From Rathayibacter sp. VKM Ac-2754 (GTDB taxonomy: Bacteria > Actinomycetota > Actinomycetes > Actinomycetales > Microbacteriaceae), in the NCBI RefSeq assembly GCF_009807095.1, contig NZ_WUCC01000007.1, positions 124,001 through 188,000 on the forward strand: DNA of 64,000 bases, given 5' to 3'. Below, piece by piece: positions 57,337 to 64,000 of this stretch (its first letter is position 1; the number at the start of each line of letters is the position of its first letter). A model generated the notes under the pieces. It was not told where the DNA came from. It was given only the letters and a program-made list of their open reading frames with translations, and searched no databases. The translations under genes and the position numbers were made by a program.

Positions 57337-57936
57337 ATGGCCGAGGACACCGCCCGCATCCACCCGTCCGCCGACGTCGATCCGAGGGCGCAGGTGGGGG
57401 CGGGGACGCTGATCTGGCATCTCGCGCAGGTGCGCGAGGACGCTCGCGTCGGCCGGGAGTGCGTGATCGGCCGGGGCGCCTACCTCGGGCCCGGCGTCGT
57501 GGTGGGAAACCGCTGCAAGATCCAGAACCACGCGCTGGTCTACGAGCCCGCGGTGCTCGCCGACGGAGTGTTCGTCGGGCCGGCGGTCGTGTTCACGAAC
57601 GACCTGCGGCCGCGGGCGGTGACTCCCGACGGTGCGCTGAAGTCGGCCGACGACTGGGAGGCCGTCGCGGTCGTCGTCGAGGAGGGGGCGGCGATAGGCG
57701 CTCGGGCGGTCTGCGTCGCCCCGGTGCGGATCGGCGCGTGGGCGATGGTCGCCGCGGGTGCCGTCGTCGCCTCCGACGTGCCGGCCCACGCTCTCGTCGT
57801 CGGAGTGCCGGCCCGGCGGATCGGCTGGGTCGGCCGGGCGGGGGCGCGGCTCGTGGCGGAGGCCGACGGGGTCTGGCGGTGCCCCGAGACGGGCGAGGCG
57901 TACGTCGAGCGGGACGGGGTCCTCGCCCCGGTCTGA
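57337..57936 (+). CDS. Left-handed beta-helix acyltransferase (WbpD/FdtC-like)
   Basis: This 199-residue protein is built of hexapeptide repeats (IHPSADVDPRAQVGAGTLIWH, AYLGPGVVVGNRCKIQNHALVYE, DGVFVGPAVVFTND). It resembles N-acetyltransferases that act on UDP- or dTDP-amino-sugars for surface glycans; IQNH holds the likely catalytic His. The C-terminal WRCPETGEAYVERDG segment is usual in this group. It may serve the adjacent polysaccharide genes although it is convergent to them. A -10-like GACACT (57326-57331) ends 5 nt before the ATG. Confidence 0.88.
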   Translation: MAEDTARIHPSADVDPRAQVGAGTLIWHLAQVREDARVGRECVIGRGAYLGPGVVVGNRCKIQNHALVYEPAVLADGVFVGPAVVFTNDLRPRAVTPDGALKSADDWEAVAVVVEEGAAIGARAVCVAPVRIGAWAMVAAGAVVASDVPAHALVVGVPARRIGWVGRAGARLVAEADGVWRCPETGEAYVERDGVLAPV

Positions 57937-58113
57937 TCTCCGCCGGGAGGGGGCGGAGGCTCCTCCCCAGCGATGTCGCGCGCCCGTTCTCCACATTCCG
58001 GCGCGGGGCGCGAGGCCGGACGGGCCGCTGTCGGAGGTCTGCGGTGCGATGCCGTCACGAGCATCCCGCACCTCCTCTCGACGTCCCCTTCCCCCGGCTG
58101 GGCGGCGGCCGTC

Positions 58114-58872
58114 TCAGCGACGGCTGAACACGGCGGGTCCGCGTCGCTGGGCGGGCTGGGGGCGCCGACGGGCGAGCTCGGGCGGAGCCGGGGGGAGGAT
58201 CGGAGCCGGCGGTGCCGCGGGAGGGGCCATCGGGCCCGTCCTCCTGCCCTCGATCGCGCGCGCGAGCGACACGGCGGCGAAGAGGAGCACGAAGCCGCCG
58301 GCCCCGACCATGATCACCGCGCGGAGCCGGTCCGAGATCTGCTCGGTCGCCTTCAGCGGGGTCTGCACCTCGAGCGCGGTGAAGAGGTAGCGGTCATCGG
58401 CGCCGTTGACCGTCTGGATGCTGCGGAGCGTGTCGACGAGCATCCCGCCCAGTGCCGCTGTCGTGTCGAGCGACTGACCGGCGCTCGGTGCGTCGGCGGT
58501 CACGCTCAGCAGGAGCCCCTGACCCGACCACGCCGAGCGCTCGACGGCGAACTGCGTGCTGAGCCCCTGCGCCGCCAGCGCCTCCGCGGTGCCGTCGCTG
58601 TTCAGCACGGTGACGAGGACCTGCGCGGCGAGCGAGTTGTCGGAGGAGCGGAGGTACGGATTGTCGGAGTTCAGGGCCGCGAGCGCCGGATCGGCCTCGA
58701 GCTCGGCGTCGGTCGGCAGCTGCGGGTTGACGATGGCGTAGGTCGCGGTCGAGGCGTAGGTGCGCGGCGACAGGACGAGCACGTAGGCCATCCCGGCGAC
58801 GGTGAGCGCCAGGACGACGGCGGCGAGGAGGCGGTGGCGCCAGAGGGTGCGGAGTACGGAGACGGGGTCCAT
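58114..58872 (-). CDS. Wzz-like chain-length determinant / YveK-type membrane protein
   Basis: This 252-residue protein has the Wzz topology: an N-terminal helix (LLAAVVLALTVAGMAYVLVL, about residues 15-34), the Wzz motif YASTATYAIVNPQ, a long outer domain, and a C-terminal helix (AVIMVGAGGFVLLFAAVSLA) followed by a Pro-rich cytoplasmic tail. There is no attached tyrosine kinase domain. Such proteins set polymer length in surface polysaccharide export. It is the last gene of the minus-strand operon, and its ATG overlaps the upstream stop. Confidence 0.85.
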   Translation of the reverse strand: MDPVSVLRTLWRHRLLAAVVLALTVAGMAYVLVLSPRTYASTATYAIVNPQLPTDAELEADPALAALNSDNPYLRSSDNSLAAQVLVTVLNSDGTAEALAAQGLSTQFAVERSAWSGQGLLLSVTADAPSAGQSLDTTAALGGMLVDTLRSIQTVNGADDRYLFTALEVQTPLKATEQISDRLRAVIMVGAGGFVLLFAAVSLARAIEGRRTGPMAPPAAPPAPILPPAPPELARRRPQPAQRRGPAVFSRR

Positions 58873-60239
58873 CAGGACTGCCTTTCTGGGGAGTGGTCGA
58901 TCTCGCCGATGACGCGGACGCGAGCGTCCGTCGACAGGGCGGAGGGGAGTCCGAGCTCGGCGCGGACGAGGAGCCAGCAGCTCCCCGAGAGGCCGAGCAC
59001 GAACGGGAACAGCAGGGCGAACACCGGGAAGCCCAGTGAGTCGAAGGTCGCGGACGCGACCGCGGCGACCGTGGCCGAGGCCGCGACGCTCCCGGTCAGC
59101 GCCCGCAGGCGGGGCTCGCGCGCGAACTGCGCGGCGACGAGACCGAAGAGGGCCGGCACGACGAAGTACGCGACGACCGCGGCGGCGCCGACCAGCCCGA
59201 GGGTGATCGCCGAGCCGAGGTACTGGTTGTCGAGGATCAGCGTCGCGTCGTCGGGCAGGTACGTGCCCGGCCCCGTCCCGAGGACCGGGTGGTGAGCGAC
59301 GAGCGCGGCGACGCGCGGGTAGTTGTCGAGCCGGTTCGTGATCGAGGAGTCGCTGGTCCCCGCGCCGATCGCACCGGTCAGAGTGCCCAGCAGACCCGGG
59401 GTGGCCACGAAGAACGCGGCGACGGCGATCGGTGCGAGCAGATAGCCCCACCGGCGTGCCGCGCGCGGGAGGAAGACCAGCGCCACGCCCATCCCGACGA
59501 CGAGCGAGAGCACTCCCGATCGCGACACGGTGAGGGCGACGGCCGAGAGCAGCAGGACGCAGGACGCGATCCGCAGCCAGCGGGCGGTGCGCCCGTCGTA
59601 GATCAGCCGCCACACGGCGAGCGGCAGCAGCATCGACGAGACGACGGCGAGCTCGATCGGATGGAAGGTGGTGCCGGCCACCCGGGTGAGTCCGTCGCGG
59701 TCCTGGAACGGCGTGCTGCCTCCGTTGTCGACGAAGCCGACCATGGCGCCGCGGATCAGCTCGACGGGATCGGTGTGCGTCGTGAACTGCATGATCGCGA
59801 TCACCGCGCAGAGCGTCGCGGCGTTCACGAGCGACCCGATCAGGATCCGCGCGTGCTCGAGGGTGCGCACGCTCTGCGTCGTCACCAGGGCGATCCCGGC
59901 GGAGGCGAAGAGCATCAGCAGCCACCGGTCGGCGCTCAGCTGCCCCTCGCCGCTCCGGGTGATGGTGTCGCCGCTCGCGTACCGGACGTACGAGAGGATG
60001 CTCGCCCCGAGCAGGAGGGTCAGCGCGAGACGGCCGGGGTGCCGCATCGGCACGGGGTCGTGCAGTCCGAGCAGGGCCGAGGCGAGCCAGGCCACCGCGA
60101 GGACGAGCGCGAGCACCATCGCGAGGTATCCCGACGCGCCCAGCGGTGCGAGCACCTCGTCAGCGGGGGTGAGGAACAGCGCGTAGGCCGTGAGGCGCAG
60201 GAGGGTCGGCGGTCCGGTGCGCTCGAGGGTGGTCGTCAC
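58872..60239 (-). CDS. O-antigen ligase / polysaccharide polymerase-like membrane protein
   Basis: This 455-residue protein has about 11-12 hydrophobic segments and a large outer loop with HPVLGTGPGTYL, the region that resembles the Wzy_C/O-antigen ligase domain. FHPIELAVVSSMLLPLAVW and LTVSRSGVLSLVVGM are also typical. In a Gram-positive it more likely polymerises or attaches repeat units of a surface glycan. The GTG start lies 3 nt after the triple glycosyltransferase stop, and its stop overlaps the Wzz-like ATG. Confidence 0.85.
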   Translation of the reverse strand: MTTTLERTGPPTLLRLTAYALFLTPADEVLAPLGASGYLAMVLALVLAVAWLASALLGLHDPVPMRHPGRLALTLLLGASILSYVRYASGDTITRSGEGQLSADRWLLMLFASAGIALVTTQSVRTLEHARILIGSLVNAATLCAVIAIMQFTTHTDPVELIRGAMVGFVDNGGSTPFQDRDGLTRVAGTTFHPIELAVVSSMLLPLAVWRLIYDGRTARWLRIASCVLLLSAVALTVSRSGVLSLVVGMGVALVFLPRAARRWGYLLAPIAVAAFFVATPGLLGTLTGAIGAGTSDSSITNRLDNYPRVAALVAHHPVLGTGPGTYLPDDATLILDNQYLGSAITLGLVGAAAVVAYFVVPALFGLVAAQFAREPRLRALTGSVAASATVAAVASATFDSLGFPVFALLFPFVLGLSGSCWLLVRAELGLPSALSTDARVRVIGEIDHSPERQS

Positions 60240-60242
60240 GGC

Positions 60243-63023
60243 TCAGACCTCCCTGCGCTGCGAGGGGTCCTGCTGCGGGGCAGCGACGCGGGTCGTGTCG
60301 TCCCGTGTCCACCCGGTCGTGCTCCCGCTGCGCAGCCGGCTCGCCACGGCGAAGCCGGCGTAGACGGCCGCGTCGGCGAGCTGCCGCGGGCCCTGCGCCG
60401 AGCGCAGCAGGGCGAGGGCGGTCCGTCCACGACGGCGCTCGCCGGAGGCGGCCTGCTCGGCCAGCTGCACCGTCCCGCGGTGGGAGCGGCGCAGCACCCC
60501 GACCAGGCTCGCCGTGGTCTGCGGGACCCGGACGACCGCCGGAGCCGACGCCACGACCGCGCGCTCCGCGGGGGCGAAGCGACCGTCGACGTACTCGTCG
60601 TCGGCGACGAGCGAGGGGAACGCGCCGATGCGGTCGTGCCCGGGGCCGCTCACCGCGTAGCCGCCCGCGCCCCACAGGGCGGTCTGCAGCGAGGGCACCC
60701 GCGAGCGGGCGCGGTAGTAGGCGCGGACGAGCGGATCCGCACCCGTCGCGTCGTGGACCGCCGACGGACGCGCGGCGAGCAGCCCGCCGCGGGTGAGCGC
60801 CTGGAAGACGTTCCACACGGCGTCGGCCGTGACGTCGACGTCGGCGTCGAGGTACAGCCGCGGCCACGACGTCGCGACGGCGTCGCCCGCGTTGAGGGCC
60901 GCGGTCTTCGACGCCTCCGCGAGCTCGACCACCGAGACGCCGGGGAACGAGCGGGCGATGTCGGCGGTCCGATCGGTGCAGGCGTTGCACACCACGATCA
61001 CCTCGAGCGATCCCGCTGCCGCTGCAGCCGCGAGCGGCGCGAGGGTCCGCCCGATGACGGCGGCCTCGTCGTGGGCGGGCACGATCACGGAGCCCGTGGG
61101 GTGGGGGAGCGCGGGCGAGCGGCTCGGCGCGGCACTCGGCACTCCCGCGAGGTGCGGGCCGACGGCGAGGGCGACGGCGGCCCGGCGGTGCGCCCGCCCG
61201 CGCTCGCCGGGGAGGAGGGCGCGCGCCGTCTCCGCGGCCAGGACGACGAGCCGGAAGGTGGCCGTGTAGAGGGCCCCGTGGAACTTCGCGACGTAGCGGA
61301 CGCGGTTCACCGCGAGCAGGGCGGCGAGCGCGCTCGACTGCCCGGAGCCGCCCTGCTCGTGGACCACCTCGGCCGTCGGCTCGAACCACACCGCGGCGCC
61401 CAGATCGCGCGCCCGGCGGAAGTAGTCCGTCTCCTCGGAGTAGAGGAAGAAGCGCTCGTCCCAGTCGCCGAGACGGGCTGCGACGAGCGAGTCGATCAGC
61501 ACGGCCGCACCGGTCGCCCAGTCGATCGCGTGGGCGTGCCGGTAGCTCTCGGGGTCGCTGTCGGTCTCGCTCGAGAAGGCGGGGCGGTCCGGGAGCCTGT
61601 CGCCGAGAAGGGCGTCGCCGAGGGCGCGCAGCCGGGTGGGCTCGCGGCGGAGCGAGCGGGCGGGCGCCCCGCTCGCCTCGCGCAGCAGCGGCACGACGAT
61701 TCCGGCCTCCGAGGTGTCCATCCGGGCCAGGAGACGGGGGATCGCACCCGGCAGGACGACGAGATCGGGGTTGAGCACGAACAGGGCGCCGGCGTCGCCC
61801 GCGTGCCTCCGGGCGATGTTGACGGCCGCGGCGTAGCCCACGTTGCCACCGGCGTCGATGGCCACGACATCGGGGTGCGCGGCGGCCCGGGCGAGCGAGC
61901 CGTCGTCGGAGGCGTTGTCGACGACGACCACGCGGAGGCGGACGCCTCCCCGCGCCTCCTCCCGCAGGCTCGCGATCAGGCGGTCGAGGTTCGCGGCCGA
62001 GCGGTAGCTCACCACGAGCGCGGCGACGTCGGCGGGCTCGCCCGGCCCGACGAAGCGCCCCTGCTCGGTTCCGCTGCCCGCGGGGAGGGCGGGCTGGCGC
62101 TCGCCGTGCACGTTCGGCTCCCGATCGACAGTGGTCGTGCTGTGCAGCCGCAGGCGGCCGTAGGCGAGGGGGCCCTCGACGAGGTAGCGGCGGGCGAGAC
62201 GGCGCGGCTCGAGCGCCAGGCGCCACAGCCACTCGACGCCGCGGTCGGCGACCCACTGCGGCGCCCGCCGCACGGAGCCGCCGAGGAAGTCGACCGCGGC
62301 GCCGAAGGCCAGCAGGACGTGCGCCCCGGTCCTCGGGCCGTGCTCGTCGATCCAGAGCTCCTGGCGGGGCTTGCCCAGGCCGACGATGAGCAGATCGACG
62401 GCCGCGCCGCGGATCGCCTCGACGAGTCCGGCGTTCGCGGCCGGGTCGGCGAGCTGCTCGCGGGTCGGCGACCAGAGCCCGGCCAGCACCAGATCGGGGC
62501 GCTCCTCGGCCAGCCGCGTGCGCAGCCGCTCCTGCGCCTCGACCGAGCCGCCCAGCACGCCGACGCGGACGCCGTCGACCGCGGCGCGGTCGAGCAGGGG
62601 GCCGATGAGGTCGCTGCCCGCCAGCCGGGGCCAGGAGGTTCCCGTGAGTCGCCGGGCCTGGGTCGCGATCGGGGTGCCGTCGATGAGGGAGAGCCACTCG
62701 ACGGGACGCTCGGGCCGGGTCGTGTCGGAGGCGGTCCGGTCGGAGGCGGCCTCCGTCCACTCCGCGGCCCCCTCCCCGTCCGGCAGCAGCACGAGTGTGG
62801 CGGGAGCGCCGGCGCCCGGGTCGGTGCGCTGCTCCAGCACGTGCCGCCAGCGGCCGCCGTGCCCGAAGTGGTTGACGTGGTCGACGTTGACCGAGAGCAC
62901 GCCCAGCGGGGCGTCGTCGGTCGACGCCGCGCGCGCCGCGATGGTGCGGACGGCCTCGTCGTGCTGGGCGAGATCGACGGGGGCGCCGCCGAGGACGACG
63001 CGCCGGATCTGATCGGGGGTCAT
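60243..63023 (-). CDS. Three-domain glycosyltransferase (WecG/TagA + GT2 + GT2)
   Basis: This 926-residue protein appears to join three glycosyltransferases. Residues 1 to about 300 match the WecG/TagA/CpsF (GT26) family, with GVLSVNVDHVNHFG and GLGKPRQE at 215-222. Residues about 340-610 are a GT2 domain of rhamnosyltransferase type, with ALVVSYRSAANLDRLI, V368-DNASDDGS and LNPDLVVLPGA. Residues about 645-880 are a second GT2 domain, with GSVIVPAHDEAAVIGRTL and the DAD metal motif at 726-728. The reading frame is open throughout. It probably makes a lipid-linked glycan for export. Confidence 0.88.
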   Translation of the reverse strand: MTPDQIRRVVLGGAPVDLAQHDEAVRTIAARAASTDDAPLGVLSVNVDHVNHFGHGGRWRHVLEQRTDPGAGAPATLVLLPDGEGAAEWTEAASDRTASDTTRPERPVEWLSLIDGTPIATQARRLTGTSWPRLAGSDLIGPLLDRAAVDGVRVGVLGGSVEAQERLRTRLAEERPDLVLAGLWSPTREQLADPAANAGLVEAIRGAAVDLLIVGLGKPRQELWIDEHGPRTGAHVLLAFGAAVDFLGGSVRRAPQWVADRGVEWLWRLALEPRRLARRYLVEGPLAYGRLRLHSTTTVDREPNVHGERQPALPAGSGTEQGRFVGPGEPADVAALVVSYRSAANLDRLIASLREEARGGVRLRVVVVDNASDDGSLARAAAHPDVVAIDAGGNVGYAAAVNIARRHAGDAGALFVLNPDLVVLPGAIPRLLARMDTSEAGIVVPLLREASGAPARSLRREPTRLRALGDALLGDRLPDRPAFSSETDSDPESYRHAHAIDWATGAAVLIDSLVAARLGDWDERFFLYSEETDYFRRARDLGAAVWFEPTAEVVHEQGGSGQSSALAALLAVNRVRYVAKFHGALYTATFRLVVLAAETARALLPGERGRAHRRAAVALAVGPHLAGVPSAAPSRSPALPHPTGSVIVPAHDEAAVIGRTLAPLAAAAAAGSLEVIVVCNACTDRTADIARSFPGVSVVELAEASKTAALNAGDAVATSWPRLYLDADVDVTADAVWNVFQALTRGGLLAARPSAVHDATGADPLVRAYYRARSRVPSLQTALWGAGGYAVSGPGHDRIGAFPSLVADDEYVDGRFAPAERAVVASAPAVVRVPQTTASLVGVLRRSHRGTVQLAEQAASGERRRGRTALALLRSAQGPRQLADAAVYAGFAVASRLRSGSTTGWTRDDTTRVAAPQQDPSQRREV

Positions 63024-63026
63024 GGT

Positions 63027-64000
63027 TCAGTTCTCCAGAGGTGCGGTGGCGGAGGCGAGGGCGGGGCGGCGCAGCTCGTCGAGCACGACGCGCTCGACGA
63101 CCTCCTGAGCCGGGCCCCAGCCGTGGCGGACCCCGGCGGCGATCACGCGGCCGGGTCGGGGGTGGTCGACGGCACGGCCGAGAGCCGCCGCGATGCCCGC
63201 GGGCGTCGGAGCGGCCCAGACGGCGCCGGTCTGCGGGAGGTCGGCGCGGGCGTCGACCGAGTCGTTGACCACCGCGACGACGCCGCAGGCGAGCAGCTCC
63301 TCGGCGACCAGCGAGATGTTGGTGAACGAGAGGGCGATCCCGGCGGAGCAGCGGTTGTACAGCGCGGCGAGCTCGGCGGGCGCGAGGGTGCCGTGCTCGA
63401 TCACCGGAACGTCCCAGGCGCCGGGGGCGGTCCCGTAGACGTGGATCGGCACCGTCGGGTGCGCCTCGTGGAACAGGGAGAGCGCGCGGCGCCCCAGGAG
63501 GTAGCCGCGCCGGTCGGCGGACGGCTTCGCGTAGAAGACGACTCCCGAGCGCTCGCCGTCGGCGTTCTGCAGCGTGTAGGTGCGGGTGTCGCAGCCGAAG
63601 GGCGCCAGGTCGCTCTCGATCCCGAGCCCGTCGAGGTGCGAGCGCACCATCTCGCCCAGCGCGATCATCCTGAAGCCGAACCGGTAGCTGTCCTCCGCGA
63701 GCGCGGCGAGGGTGCCCCGCGGGTGGAAGAACGGCTCGAAGTCCTGCACGAAGTACAGGCGCGCCATCGGAGCGGTCCCTCGGGTGGCGAGGACGTGCGC
63801 CGTCTCCCACGAGGTCGCGATCGCGGCGTCGACCCCCACGATGCCGTCGTCGGCGCTGCGGATGTCGACGTCGAGCCACGGCCACGACGCGCGGATGATC
63901 GCGGCGCGCTGCTCGAACTCGGCTCCGTGCCGGTCGTAGAGGAAGAGGGTGCAGCGGTGACCGCGCTCCACGAGCCCCTGGACCATCCGGAAGAGGGTCG
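63027..64000 (-). CDS. GT4-type glycosyltransferase, 5' end outside the window
   Basis: The gene runs off the right edge. The frame stays open to the last base (TLFRMVQGLVERGHRC), so the ATG at 63986 is internal. The visible part of about 324 residues resembles the WsaF-like rhamnosyltransferase group: ARLYFVQDFEPFFHPRGT, GFRMIALGEMVRSHL, GVVFYAKPSADRRGYLLG and LSFTNISLVAEELLACGV. The stop is 3 nt before the triple glycosyltransferase ATG, so they share an operon. Confidence 0.85.
   Translation of the reverse strand, partial: TLFRMVQGLVERGHRCTLFLYDRHGAEFEQRAAIIRASWPWLDVDIRSADDGIVGVDAAIATSWETAHVLATRGTAPMARLYFVQDFEPFFHPRGTLAALAEDSYRFGFRMIALGEMVRSHLDGLGIESDLAPFGCDTRTYTLQNADGERSGVVFYAKPSADRRGYLLGRRALSLFHEAHPTVPIHVYGTAPGAWDVPVIEHGTLAPAELAALYNRCSAGIALSFTNISLVAEELLACGVVAVVNDSVDARADLPQTGAVWAAPTPAGIAAALGRAVDHPRPGRVIAAGVRHGWGPAQEVVERVVLDELRRPALASATAPLEN

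Noticed and set aside
60160-63885. A 1241-codon minus-strand frame overlapping the glycosyltransferase genes
   Set aside because: It is Arg/Pro/Ala-rich low-complexity sequence from GC-biased third positions of the real genes and lacks family motifs over almost its whole length.

Overview
The window is a high-GC actinobacterial chromosome segment, almost certainly from the family Microbacteriaceae and most like Rathayibacter or a close relative. The pointers are a dcw cluster without ftsA, the SepF–YlmG–DivIVA block, DUF3040 and DUF3043 proteins, an actinobacterial aa3/bcc respiratory supercomplex, many leaderless genes, and dispersed repeats built around GTCGAGTAGCC/GGCGTATCGAGAC. The MurE sequence departs from the diaminopimelate motif, which fits a family with diaminobutyrate or ornithine in its wall. 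The genus is a guess.

Region 1 (1-20.7 kb) is the division and cell-wall cluster. A start fragment of a divergent gene and a DUF3040 protein come first. They are followed by mraZ, rsmH, ftsL, ftsI, murE, murF, mraY, murD, ftsW, murG, murC, ftsQ, ftsZ, yggS, sepF, yggT, divIVA, lspA and rluD. Most junctions overlap or nearly touch. Regulatory sites are visible before mraZ (a three-repeat MraZ box), murC, ftsZ (a hairpin) and divIVA (a palindrome).

Region 2 (20.9-30.2 kb) holds housekeeping genes: dnaE, hisD, nrdR, pyrD, a DUF3043 membrane protein, an M20 peptidase and an ErpA-type Fe-S carrier. A repeat-rich 390-bp gap separates dnaE from hisD.

Region 3 (30.4-38.8 kb) encodes terminal respiration. 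ctaC-ctaD-ctaF run on the plus strand and ctaE-qcrC-qcrA-qcrB on the minus strand, with two small VOC-fold genes between them. Together they would make a menaquinol:cytochrome c:O2 supercomplex.

Region 4 (38.9-47.9 kb) is mixed metabolism: trpD, a dihydroxyacetone kinase operon (dhaKLM), a PAP2-diacylglycerol kinase fusion, an unknown small protein, a 486-bp tandem-repeat block, a Nudix hydrolase, a GlcD-type flavoprotein and a membrane metal-dependent hydrolase.

Region 5 (47.9-57.9 kb) has four tRNA genes (Val-CAC on the minus strand; Gly-GCC, Cys-GCA and Val-GAC on the plus strand) and an acetyltransferase. Next come a FolP2-like and RibD-like pair, an lldR-lldD lactate operon with two clear operators, an APH-type kinase, a YihY protein, an MFS exporter, a DUF2510 protein, a VOC protein and a hexapeptide acyltransferase.

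Region 6 (58.1 kb to the end) is a minus-strand surface-polysaccharide operon: a cut-off GT4 glycosyltransferase, a 926-residue protein with three glycosyltransferase domains, an O-antigen-ligase-like polymerase and a Wzz-like chain-length protein.

The most unusual points are the triple glycosyltransferase, the FolP2/RibD pair, the altered MurE specificity motif, the consistent leaderless promoter architecture (13 genes), the ftsZ leader hairpin, the inverted tRNA-Val/terminator pair and several tandem repeats. No insertion sequence, prophage, CRISPR array or integrase was seen.
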